Origin: Streptomyces violascens
Lineage (GTDB): Bacteria; Actinomycetota; Actinomycetes; Streptomycetales; Streptomycetaceae
Direction: 5' to 3'
DNA: 64,000 bases
NCBI RefSeq assembly: GCF_014649955.1
Contig: NZ_BMUA01000014.1
Location: 147,655 to 211,654, forward strand
Shown here: positions 10,212 through 17,749 of the stretch, in pieces
Layout: every line of letters begins with the position of its first letter
How positions within the stretch are numbered: the stretch's first letter is position 1
Program-made: the position numbers and the translations under genes
The notes under the pieces: model-generated
Told to the model about the DNA's origin: nothing
The model's database searches: none
The model's input: the letters and a program-made list of their open reading frames with translations, nothing else

Positions 10212-10491
10212 AGGGGGTGTCCTCACGCAGCGCACATGCCCCCGCACCCGGCCCCGGCCCGACCCCGTCCCGCGAAGCGAACTCCGTCACACTCGGCGCG
10301 GGCTCGCGACGCAGTCGCAAACACCGCGAGTGGCCGACGCGTACCCCGGCCCACCTGCGGGGACGCGGCCGAAGGGCAAAAGGGGACCCCTGCGAGGGGG
10401 CGAGGCGCGAAAGCTACAAAAGCGGGCAGGGTGTCCGCCTGTCCGTATCCCCAATTCGGACCAGTGGTCGATCTCGCCTACACTCGGTGGC

Positions 10492-12018
10492 GTGCCACGT
10501 GGTGACGGACGACTCAACCACGACCTGCTCCCCGGTGAGAAGGGCCCCCAGGACGCTTGCGGCGTCTTCGGTGTCTGGGCTCCGGGTGAAGAGGTCGCGA
10601 AGCTCACTTACTTCGGGCTCTACGCCCTCCAACATCGGGGCCAGGAATCCGCGGGCATCGCGGTCAGCAACGGCTCCCAGATCCTCGTCTTCAAGGACAT
10701 GGGACTTGTCTCCCAGGTCTTCGACGAGACCTCGCTCGGTTCCCTCCAGGGGCATATCGCGGTCGGTCACGCCCGCTACTCGACCACGGGTGCCTCCGTG
10801 TGGGAGAACGCTCAGCCGACCTTCAGGGCGACCGCCCACGGCTCGATCGCGCTCGGCCACAACGGCAACCTGGTGAACACCGCGCAGCTCGCGGAGATGG
10901 TCGCCGAGCTGCCCAAGGAGAACGGCCGGGCCACCCAGCTCGCCGCCACCAACGACACCGACCTGGTCACCGCGCTGCTCGCGGGCCAGACGGACGACGA
11001 CGGCAAGCCGCTGACCGTCGAGGAAGCGGCCGCCAAGGTCCTTCCCCAGGTCCAGGGCGCCTTCTCGCTGGTCTTCATGGACGAGCAGACGCTGTACTGC
11101 GCCCGTGACCCGCAGGGCATCCGCCCGCTGGTGCTCGGCCGCCTGGAGCGCGGCTGGGTCGTCGCATCGGAGAGCGCCGCGCTCGACATCTGCGGCGCCA
11201 GCTTCGTCCGCGAGATCGAGCCGGGCGAGCTCGTCGCCATCGACGAGAACGGTCTGCGCACCTCGCGATTCGCAGAAGCGAAGCCCAAGGGCTGTGTCTT
11301 CGAGTACGTCTACCTGGCGCGCCCGGACACCGACATCGCCGGCCGGAATGTCTACCTCTCGCGAGTGGAGATGGGTCGGAAACTCGCCAAGGAAGCCCCG
11401 GTCGAGGCCGACCTGGTGATAGCGACTCCGGAGTCCGGCACCCCCGCCGCGATCGGATACGCCGAGGCAAGCGGTATCCCGTACGGCTCGGGCCTGGTGA
11501 AGAACGCCTACGTCGGCCGTACGTTCATCCAGCCCTCGCAGACCATCCGCCAGCTCGGTATCCGGCTCAAGCTGAATCCGCTGAAGGAAGTCATCCGCGG
11601 CAAGCGCCTGGTGGTCGTCGACGACTCGATCGTCCGCGGCAACACCCAGCGCGCGCTCGTGAAGATGCTCCGCGAGGCGGGCGCCGCCGAGGTCCACATC
11701 CGGATCTCGTCGCCGCCGGTGAAGTGGCCCTGTTTCTTCGGCATCGACTTCGCGACCCGCGCGGAGCTGATCGCCAACGGCATGACCATCGAGGAGATCG
11801 GCACGTCCCTGGGCGCCGATTCGCTCTCGTACATCTCGACCGACGCGATGATCGAAGCGACGACGATCCCCAAGGACAACCTCTGCCGCGCCTGCTTCGA
11901 CGGCGTGTACCCGATGGAGCTCCCCGACCCCGAGCTGCTCGGCAAGCAGCTCCTGGAGTCCGAGCTGGCTTCCGGCCCCGCCGCGACCGCGGCCGCCGAC
12001 GCCCTGCGCCGCCCGTAA
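10492..12018 (+). CDS. purF: Amidophosphoribosyltransferase PurF
   Basis: This 508-residue enzyme makes phosphoribosylamine from PRPP and glutamine, the committed step of purine synthesis. The N-terminal glutaminase nucleophile is Cys23 in GPQDACGVFG, preceded by a short propeptide. The PRPP loop is VVVDDSIVRGNTQ. Cysteines in KGCVFEYVY, WPCFFGID and NLCRACFDG fit the 4Fe-4S cluster of the B. subtilis class. The GTG at 10492 gives the normal family N-terminus; upstream in-frame sequence lacks family similarity. purM follows 35 bases later on the same strand. Confidence 0.96.
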   Translation: MPRGDGRLNHDLLPGEKGPQDACGVFGVWAPGEEVAKLTYFGLYALQHRGQESAGIAVSNGSQILVFKDMGLVSQVFDETSLGSLQGHIAVGHARYSTTGASVWENAQPTFRATAHGSIALGHNGNLVNTAQLAEMVAELPKENGRATQLAATNDTDLVTALLAGQTDDDGKPLTVEEAAAKVLPQVQGAFSLVFMDEQTLYCARDPQGIRPLVLGRLERGWVVASESAALDICGASFVREIEPGELVAIDENGLRTSRFAEAKPKGCVFEYVYLARPDTDIAGRNVYLSRVEMGRKLAKEAPVEADLVIATPESGTPAAIGYAEASGIPYGSGLVKNAYVGRTFIQPSQTIRQLGIRLKLNPLKEVIRGKRLVVVDDSIVRGNTQRALVKMLREAGAAEVHIRISSPPVKWPCFFGIDFATRAELIANGMTIEEIGTSLGADSLSYISTDAMIEATTIPKDNLCRACFDGVYPMELPDPELLGKQLLESELASGPAATAAADALRRP

Positions 12019-12053
12019 AACCCTGCAGTACGACACGAAAGTTCTCCAGAGAC

Positions 12054-13121
12054 ATGTCTGAGACCACTGGTGCCAGCTACGCAGCCGCGGGCGTCGACAT
12101 CGAGGCGGGCGACCGCGCCGTCGAGTTGATGAAGGAGTGGGTGAAGAAGACGAAGCGTCCCGAGGTCCTGGGCGGCCTCGGCGGATTCGCCGGCCTCTTC
12201 GACGCCTCGGCCCTCAAGCGCTACGAGCGCCCGCTGCTCGCCTCCGCCACCGACGGCGTCGGCACGAAGGTCGACCTCGCCCGCAAGATGGGCGTGTACG
12301 ACACCATCGGCCACGACCTCGTCGGCATGGTCGTCGACGACCTGGTCGTGTGTGGCGCCGAGCCGCTGTTCATGACCGACTACATCTGTGTCGGCAAGGT
12401 CCACCCCGAGCGCGTCGCGGCCATCGTGAAGGGCATCGCCGAAGGCTGTGTCCTGGCGGGCTGCGCGCTGGTCGGCGGCGAGACCGCCGAGCACCCGGGC
12501 CTCCTCGGCCCCGACGACTTCGACGTCGCGGGCGCCGGCACCGGTGTCGTCGAGTACGACCAGCTCCTGGGCGCCGACCGCATTCGTGAAGGGGACGCGG
12601 TCATCGCCATGGCTTCGTCCGGTCTTCACTCGAACGGGTACTCACTCGTCCGGCACGTGGTGTTCGACCGGGCCAGGATGACCTTGGACCAGCACGTCGA
12701 GGAGTTCGGCCGCACGCTCGGCGAGGAGCTCCTGGAACCCACCAAGATCTACTCCCTCGACTGCCTGGCCCTGACCCGCACTGCCGAGGTGCACGGTTTC
12801 AGCCACATCACCGGCGGCGGTCTTGCCAACAACCTGGCCCGGGTCATCCCCGACCACCTGCACGCCACGGTCGACCGCTCGACCTGGACGCCGGGCGCGG
12901 TCTTCGACCTCGTCGGCACGGCGGGCAACGTCGAGCGGCTCGAACTGGAGAAGACGCTCAACATGGGCGTCGGCATGATGGCGATCGTCCCCGAGGCCTC
13001 GGTCGACGTCGCGCTCCAGACCCTCGCGGACCGGGGCGTGGATGCCTGGGTCGCCGGCGAGATCCTTGAGCGCGGCGATCACCGCGACGGCGCCGAGCTG
13101 ACCGGTGACTACTCGAAGTAG
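12054..13121 (+). CDS. purM: Phosphoribosylformylglycinamidine cyclo-ligase PurM
   Basis: This 355-residue AIR synthetase closes the imidazole ring (FGAM plus ATP to AIR), directly downstream of the PurSQL reaction. Signatures are SYAAAGVDIEAGDRAVE, ATDGVGTKVDLA and GGETAEHPG, with the C-terminal HITGGGLANNLARV. It is 35 bases after purF, probably co-transcribed, and ends at a strong hairpin. Confidence 0.97.
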   Translation: MSETTGASYAAAGVDIEAGDRAVELMKEWVKKTKRPEVLGGLGGFAGLFDASALKRYERPLLASATDGVGTKVDLARKMGVYDTIGHDLVGMVVDDLVVCGAEPLFMTDYICVGKVHPERVAAIVKGIAEGCVLAGCALVGGETAEHPGLLGPDDFDVAGAGTGVVEYDQLLGADRIREGDAVIAMASSGLHSNGYSLVRHVVFDRARMTLDQHVEEFGRTLGEELLEPTKIYSLDCLALTRTAEVHGFSHITGGGLANNLARVIPDHLHATVDRSTWTPGAVFDLVGTAGNVERLELEKTLNMGVGMMAIVPEASVDVALQTLADRGVDAWVAGEILERGDHRDGAELTGDYSK

Positions 13122-13141
13122 GCCGCTACAGGCAGCACGAA

Positions 13142-13173
13142 ACCCGGTCTGGGGCGAAGGCCCCGGACCGGGT
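13142..13173 (+). terminator. purFM terminator
   Basis: Fourteen-pair stem (one G-U pair) with GAAG tetraloop, 20 bases after the purM stop. Confidence 0.85.
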
Positions 13174-13228
13174 CGGTGTGCTCAGAGCAGCGAACAGACG
13201 CGTTGCTGCGAAAGCGGGATCAGCGTAG

Positions 13229-13492
13229 TCAAGCGCCGCGGCGCTGCGACGACGGGCCGGACTCTTCGTCCTCGTCCTCGTCGTCATTCCCGTACAGATC
13301 CGCATAGCGGGCGTACGGGTCGTCGTCCTCGTCGTCCTCCAGTGGCTCCGCGTTCGGCGGTTGGCTCACTGTCGGGCTCGGAGTAGATGCGCCCAGCTCG
13401 TTGGCCAGACGCGACAGGTCAGTCCCGCCGCTGCTGTACTTCAGCTGGCGGGCGACCTTCGTCTGCTTGGCCTTTGCCCGGCCGCGCCCCAT
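13229..13492 (-). CDS. DUF3073 protein
   Basis: This 87-residue actinobacterial protein of unknown function has a basic N-terminus (MGRGRAKAKQTKVARQLKYS) that could bind nucleic acid. The tail is very acidic (EDDEDDDPYARYADLYGNDD). The ATG at 13492 has GAGGGGG 7 bases upstream. It is convergent with purM and lies alone on the minus strand. The sharp basic/acidic split resembles small nucleic-acid-binding or chaperone-like proteins, but no role is established. A perfect palindrome CTCTCC-GT-GGAGAG at 13563-13576 lies in its upstream region. Confidence 0.85.
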   Translation of the reverse strand: MGRGRAKAKQTKVARQLKYSSGGTDLSRLANELGASTPSPTVSQPPNAEPLEDDEDDDPYARYADLYGNDDEDEDEESGPSSQRRGA

Positions 13493-13716
13493 GGCTCGAC
13501 CCCCTCGGTGACGGGGCTCGACGGCCCCAGAGTCTTGACACGCGTTCATGATCCGGAACGGACTCTCCGTGGAGAGACCGCGTCCGTAGGGCTTCAACGG
13601 TACCTGCTTCCGCGGCCATACGGTACGCCGCCCGCATGACGCGCCACTTGGCAGAACCAACAAAGAGCCCTGTCCTCGCTGGTCAACCGCGATTTTAACC
13701 TCTTCTTGGCGCCCGA

Positions 13717-13760
13717 CCCGCCGACCGGCGTGAGTCATGTCTCTCAGCCCGGTCGGCGGG
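13717..13760 (-). terminator. vdh terminator
   Basis: Arms CCCGCCGACCGG and CCGGTCGGCGGG (12 pairs, 20-base loop) begin 13 bases beyond the vdh stop. Confidence 0.65.
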
Positions 13761-13772
13761 CGCCCGGGAGGC

Positions 13773-14861
13773 TCAGTGTTGACGTGCCTCCGCCATGCGC
13801 TGTTCGGCGATCCGGTCGGCCGCGGCGGCCGGCGGAATGCCGTCTTCCTTCGCACGAGCGAATATGGCCAGCGTGGTGTCGAAGATCTTCGAGGCCTTCG
13901 CCTTGCAGCGGTCGAAGTCGAAGCCGTGGAGCTCGTCGGCCACCTGGATCACGCCACCCGCGTTCACGACGTAGTCGGGTGCGTACAGGATCGCGCGGTC
14001 CGCGAGGTCCTTCTCCACACCCGGGTGCGCGAGCTGGTTGTTGGCCGCGCCGCACACCACCTTCGCGGTGAGCACGGGCACGCTCTCGTCGTTCAGGGCG
14101 CCGCCCAGCGCGCACGGGGCGTAGATGTCGAGCCCCTCGGTGCGGATCAGCGCCTCGGTGTCGGCGGCGACGGTGACCTGGGGGTGCAGGTCGGTGATGG
14201 TGCGTACCGACTCCTCGCGCACGTCCGTGATCACGACCTCGGCGCCGTCCGAGAGCAGGTGCCCGACGAGGTGGCGGCCGACCTTGCCGACGCCCGCGAC
14301 GCCGACCTTGCGGCCGCGCAGCGTCGGGTCGCCCCACAGGTGCTGGGCCGAGGCCCGCATGCCCTGGAACACGCCGAACGCGGTCAGCACGGACGAGTCG
14401 CCCGCGCCGCCGTTCTCGGGGGAGCGGCCGGTCGTCCACTGGCAGGTGCGCGCCACGACGTCCATGTCGGCGACGTAGGTGCCGACGTCGCAGGCCGTGA
14501 CGTAGCGCCCGCCGAGCGAGGCCACGAACCGGCCGTAGGCGAGCAGGAGTTCTTCGGTCTTGATCGTCTCGGGATCACCGATGATCACGGCCTTGCCGCC
14601 GCCGTGGTCAAGGCCGGCCATGGCGTTCTTGTACGACATTCCGCGCGACAGGTTGAGGGCGTCGGCGACGGCCTCCGCCTCGGTCGCGTACGGGTAGAAG
14701 CGCGTACCGCCCAGGGCCGGGCCCAGGGCGGTGGAGTGGATGGCGATGACGGCTCTGAGCCCGGTGGCTCGGTCCTGGCACAGCACGACCTGCTCGTGTC
14801 CGCCCTGGTCGGAGCGGAAGAGGGTGTGCAGTACGTCATCGGCTCCGGTCACATCGGTCAC
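13773..14861 (-). CDS. vdh: Valine (branched-chain amino acid) dehydrogenase
   Basis: This 362-residue NAD-dependent dehydrogenase deaminates valine, leucine and isoleucine, supplying branched precursors for polyketides and fatty acids. The catalytic Lys regions are GGTRFYPYATEAEAV and GLDHGGGKAVI (Lys in GGGKA), the NAD fold is VGVAGVGKVGRHL, and PCALGGALND is also typical. The GTG at 14861 is chosen over an upstream TTG because GGGAG is 8 bases before it and the length then matches S. coelicolor Vdh (about 364). It is divergent from the gene at 15027. Confidence 0.93.
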   Translation of the reverse strand: MTDVTGADDVLHTLFRSDQGGHEQVVLCQDRATGLRAVIAIHSTALGPALGGTRFYPYATEAEAVADALNLSRGMSYKNAMAGLDHGGGKAVIIGDPETIKTEELLLAYGRFVASLGGRYVTACDVGTYVADMDVVARTCQWTTGRSPENGGAGDSSVLTAFGVFQGMRASAQHLWGDPTLRGRKVGVAGVGKVGRHLVGHLLSDGAEVVITDVREESVRTITDLHPQVTVAADTEALIRTEGLDIYAPCALGGALNDESVPVLTAKVVCGAANNQLAHPGVEKDLADRAILYAPDYVVNAGGVIQVADELHGFDFDRCKAKASKIFDTTLAIFARAKEDGIPPAAAADRIAEQRMAEARQH

Positions 14862-15026
14862 GGTGGTGACTCCCAAGTACGAAGCGGCGGTTGACGGCCC
14901 GCCTGTGGGTGGGGCGGGCCCGGTTGGGGAGCAGGTTAAGTCCTACGCGCCCGTAGATCAGGCGCAGTGCTCAGGATCACCCCCGTCAGGAGCACAGGGG
15001 GGCGTGCCCGTGGGACGATGCGGGAC

Positions 15027-15869
15027 ATGGCGGTGGTGTCCTCGGTGCTCGTTCCGTATGCGTCCTACCTGCGGGTGTACGAGCCCCTTGCCGCCTTCCC
15101 CGAACCCGAGCGTGGCCACTGGCAGCGCTACGCCGAGCGCGGGCGCACCCCAGGTGCCCAGGACGAACTCCGGCGCGCGCTGGCCGACTTGGTGCCCACC
15201 CCGCCCGTCCCGGTGCCGGTGCACGAGAGCGGGGACGCGTTCGTGGCCGAGGTCGACGGGGTGGTGTGCGTGTGCCCCTGGCGGACCCGGCTGCGCGGCT
15301 GGCAGGCCCTGGAAGGGCTCGCGGGCCAGTTCCCCGAGCCGGTCCTGGACGCGCTGCTGCCTCCGGTGGTGCGCAGGCAGGCCGAGGCGGACTACGAGCA
15401 CTGGCGGGAGCGGAATCCGGACGCCCGGCCGTGGATCCTGACGAGTGTCTGGCACATCCCTGTGAGCTGGTTCACAGTCTTTTCGGACGAAGAGCGGGAG
15501 TATGCACCGGGTGAGGGTGCGACCGCACCCGTGCTGCGCTACCGCACCCCGATGGTCCAGGCCCGCCGTCGTCTCGCGAGGGCGCTGCGGACGCTGCGGG
15601 ACCACATCGACGAGGGGCCGCTGACCGAGGGCCTGGTGGACGTCGGGCGCTGGCTGGAGGAATTCCATCCGCGCTCGCTGGTCGAGCTGGACTACGGCGG
15701 CCTCGTGCACGCGCTCTCGCGGGACAGCCTGGAGGCGGACCGTTCGGCGGCCGACGTGGCCGAGGGGATCGCCGCGCTGCGGGCCGGCGACGACACCGGC
15801 GCGGAGGAGGCGTACGGCCGCTTCACGGAGCGCTGGCGGGCCGTCAAGGAACGCCGGATGGCCAACTGA
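15027..15869 (+). CDS. Conserved Streptomyces protein, function unknown
   Basis: This 280-residue soluble protein has no signal peptide or membrane segment. It starts AVVSSVLVPYASYLRVYEPL and contains a Trp-rich middle (CPWRTRLRGWQALEGL, TSVWHIPVSWFTVF) and an Arg-rich helical C-terminus ending RWRAVKERRMAN. I do not recognise a catalytic motif. Orthologues sit between vdh and bldC in other Streptomyces, as I recall, suggesting a core role. ATG 15018 is an alternative start; neither has a strong ribosome site. Confidence 0.8.
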   Translation: MAVVSSVLVPYASYLRVYEPLAAFPEPERGHWQRYAERGRTPGAQDELRRALADLVPTPPVPVPVHESGDAFVAEVDGVVCVCPWRTRLRGWQALEGLAGQFPEPVLDALLPPVVRRQAEADYEHWRERNPDARPWILTSVWHIPVSWFTVFSDEEREYAPGEGATAPVLRYRTPMVQARRRLARALRTLRDHIDEGPLTEGLVDVGRWLEEFHPRSLVELDYGGLVHALSRDSLEADRSAADVAEGIAALRAGDDTGAEEAYGRFTERWRAVKERRMAN

Positions 15870-16188
15870 GGTCGCCCGGCCGGTTCTGAGGAGCCGTCGG
15901 GGGGCCGTAGGAGGGTCTTCATGAGGCCATCCGTGGGATCTTCGTGCGGCCTTCGGGGGGTCTTGGAGCGGCCTTCGGAGGGTCTTCGGGGGGTTGCCGC
16001 AGGACGTAGGTCCTGATCCGGGCCTTTGCCCTAAGCGTGACGGACCGCACTTATCTCACCCTTGCGCCCAGACCCCACCCTCGTGCCAAAATAGGACAAG
16101 GGGTCCGGGGAGGATCCCTTCCGCCCAACTAAGGGCGGATTGCTCGGTATTGCTTGCTATGGGGGGTCTGACGACTCCTGATCGCTCT
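15870..16188. other. Intergenic region with degenerate GGGTCTTC repeats
   Basis: No gene is seen. Between about 15905 and 15985 a roughly 20-base unit built on GGCCTTCGGGGGGTCTT recurs imperfectly four times. The rest is bldC upstream sequence. Confidence 0.5.
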
Positions 16189-16203
16189 GTGACTGATCGT
16201 CAC
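16189..16203. promoter_or_regulatory. Palindrome GTGAC-N5-GTCAC upstream of bldC
   Basis: Perfect five-base arms; the wider TGTGA-N7-TCACT resembles a Crp site but has a 7-base instead of a 6-base centre. It lies 240 bases before bldC. Candidate regulator site only. Confidence 0.35.
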
Positions 16204-16406
16204 TGTGGCGTGACTGTCCGCTATGGCATGGTCCATCGGCTTCCGTCGCTGATGAACACCTGGGAGGGCAATTCCATCGGTTTGGCCGACGTGGCTGGAC
16301 GGATGGTGTAGTTGTAGTGCCGAGGACAAGCCGTTCGTCCTATAACCGACTCGGCTCGCGTCCGCCATTTCGGGCAACGCGGGTCAAGGTGCAGAATTTA
16401 GAGGAA

Positions 16407-16428
16407 AGAACCGAGAAGGTTCGGTTCT
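16407..16428 (+). promoter_or_regulatory. bldC: Hairpin in the bldC leader next to the ribosome site
   Basis: AGAACCGA and TCGGTTCT form an 8-pair stem with a 6-base loop, ending 3 bases before the GAGGAGG ribosome site of bldC. It could modulate translation or stability. Confidence 0.5.
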
Positions 16429-16444
16429 CCCGAGGAGGCCGCTC

Positions 16445-16651
16445 ATGACCGCTCGCACCCCTGATGCCGAGCCGCTGCTGACCCCGGCTGAGGTTGCCAC
16501 GATGTTCCGCGTGGACCCGAAGACGGTGACCCGCTGGGCCAAGGCCGGCAAGCTCACGTCCATCCGCACGTTGGGTGGGCATCGCCGGTACCGCGAGGCA
16601 GAGGTCCGCGCACTGCTGGCGGGTATTCCGCAGCAGCGCAGCGAGGCCTGA
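16445..16651 (+). CDS. bldC: Developmental regulator BldC
   Basis: This 68-residue protein is essentially one winged helix of the MerR type (LLTPAEVATMFRVDPKTVTR, then GGHRRYREAEV). BldC binds head-to-tail along direct repeats and delays sporulation, acting as activator and repressor of many genes. Length and sequence match the S. coelicolor protein. The ribosome site GAGGAGG is 6 bases before the ATG and sits just after a leader hairpin. A strong intrinsic terminator follows. Upstream 570 bases are non-coding, so regulation may be elaborate. Confidence 0.97.
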   Translation: MTARTPDAEPLLTPAEVATMFRVDPKTVTRWAKAGKLTSIRTLGGHRRYREAEVRALLAGIPQQRSEA

Positions 16652-16752
16652 ACAACACCCCAATAATCCGGACCATCCGGGGCCCCCACCCCGACCCGGT
16701 CCGCCTATAGCTCCGCATGACGCCCAGCCCGCCCCAACGGGCTGCGTCATTG

Positions 16753-16790
16753 ATCGCGCTGGACTCCGCCGGGTCCAGCGCGATTTTTTT
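16753..16790 (+). terminator. bldC intrinsic terminator
   Basis: ATCGCGCTGGAC and GTCCAGCGCGAT form a perfect 12-pair stem followed by a seven-base T-run, unusually canonical for Streptomyces. A weaker hairpin precedes it around 16717-16750. Confidence 0.93.
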
Positions 16791-17039
16791 ATGTCCGGCC
16801 TTGTCCGGCACTTCCGGCAGCTCCCCGGGGCCTCGTGCGGCCGCTCCGGAGGGGGGCCTTCCGCCGGCTCCGTGGCACCACCATCCGGGGTGGTGCAATT
16901 GTACATATTAAATCGGGGCGTTGTATGGGGTGCGTAAGTTCAGTCGTTCCGGAAACTCATTCCGTGACTCCCGTCACACCGTCAAGAGTCCCGCAGTCAG
17001 AGCCTCCCACCCCGGCGGCGGCCACCGGCCCGCCATAGG
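16791..17039. other. Intergenic region after bldC
   Basis: No gene is supported. An AT-rich patch at 16896-16915 (CAATTGTACATATTAAATC) stands out and could be a promoter or regulator site. Confidence 0.4.
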
Positions 17040-17213
17040 TCACCGGTTGGGGGGACTTTCGTCCTCGGGTCGCGCGGGCTCGGCGACCTCCATGGCGAGC
17101 CTCAGGAGCCGGTGGCAGACCGCGCAGTGACGGGTGAGGTGGCGGTAGCCCAGAGCGGCCGACAGATGGGCACGCAGCAGCGCACGCGTCTCGTGCCTCG
17201 ACGACGCCGCCAT
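17040..17213 (-). CDS. Small CxxCH protein (DUF6274-like)
   Basis: This 57-residue protein has a helical Arg/His-rich body with a CxxCH motif in TRHCAVCHRLLRLAME, which may bind metal. The ATG at 17213 is well supported by GAGGAGG 6 bases upstream. I recall similar unnamed Streptomyces proteins (DUF6274). No function is known. It lies alone between bldC and a tRNA-Asp on the other strand from bldC. Confidence 0.75.
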   Translation of the reverse strand: MAASSRHETRALLRAHLSAALGYRHLTRHCAVCHRLLRLAMEVAEPARPEDESPPNR

Positions 17214-17295
17214 GCGCCACCTCCTCGGGGAGCGCCCCCGTTCCCCTCCCTTGCAGGGGTACCGGCGGCAGGTGCCCCCGTCAAGACGGCGAGAA

Positions 17296-17321
17296 GGCCC
17301 GGATCCTGGGGGATCCGGGCC
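17296..17321. terminator. Hairpin GGCCCGGATCC
   Basis: Perfect 11-pair stem with a four-base loop in the region of decayed tRNA-Asp terminator copies; probably a terminator. Confidence 0.5.
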
Positions 17322-17412
17322 ACAAGGAACGCCTGAGCTCGCATGGGGGGGGCATCCGGGCCCGGGGCGCTGGGGACGAGCGGGGAGCCCCGGCGCGGGG
17401 CTCGGGCCCGGA

Positions 17413-17479
17413 AAACGCCGGAGCCCGCATCCGGTGAAGGGTGCGAGCTCGGAAGTGGCGGCGGTCCTGAGGGGATTTG
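17413..17479 (-). repeat. Partial duplicate of tRNA-Asp 3' end and terminator
   Basis: 17461-17479 matches the last 19 bases of tRNA-Asp (17584-17602) at 18 positions. 17413-17451 is a degenerate copy of the terminator at 17537-17575, offset about 124 bases. A third, weaker copy of the terminator start lies near 17327-17345. Confidence 0.6.
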
Positions 17480-17543
17480 CTGTGTCCGTTCGCGGCTCCG
17501 CCGCGGGGCGCGGCCTCCCGGGGGGCCGCACCCGACAAACGCC

Positions 17544-17575
17544 GGAGCCCGCATCCGGTGAGGGATGCGGGCTCC
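17544..17575 (-). terminator. tRNA-Asp terminator
   Basis: GGAGCCCGCATCC and GGATGCGGGCTCC form a perfect 13-pair stem, 10 bases beyond the tRNA 3' end. Confidence 0.8.
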
Positions 17576-17584
17576 GATTTGCTG

Positions 17585-17659
17585 CGGTCCTGACGGGATT
17601 TGAACCCGCGGCCTCCACCTTGACAGGGTGGCGAGCACTCCAAACTGCTCCACAGGACC
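17585..17659 (-). tRNA. tRNA-Asp (anticodon GTC)
   Basis: Full cloverleaf of 75 bases: acceptor GGTCCTG/CAGGACC, anticodon loop CTGTCAA, T-loop GTTCAAATC, discriminator G. Identical to the copy at 24002-24076. Confidence 0.97.
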
Positions 17660-17749
17660 TTGTTTCGCAGCCCGTTGGCGCTTGGCTGCGAAACAGACTG
17701 TACAGCAGGTCAGCGGGTCAGGTCGAACTCACTCACAGCGATACCCGCG

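Noticed and set aside
16252..16311. 19-residue reading frame in the bldC leader
   Set aside because: No ribosome site and nothing to set it apart from chance.
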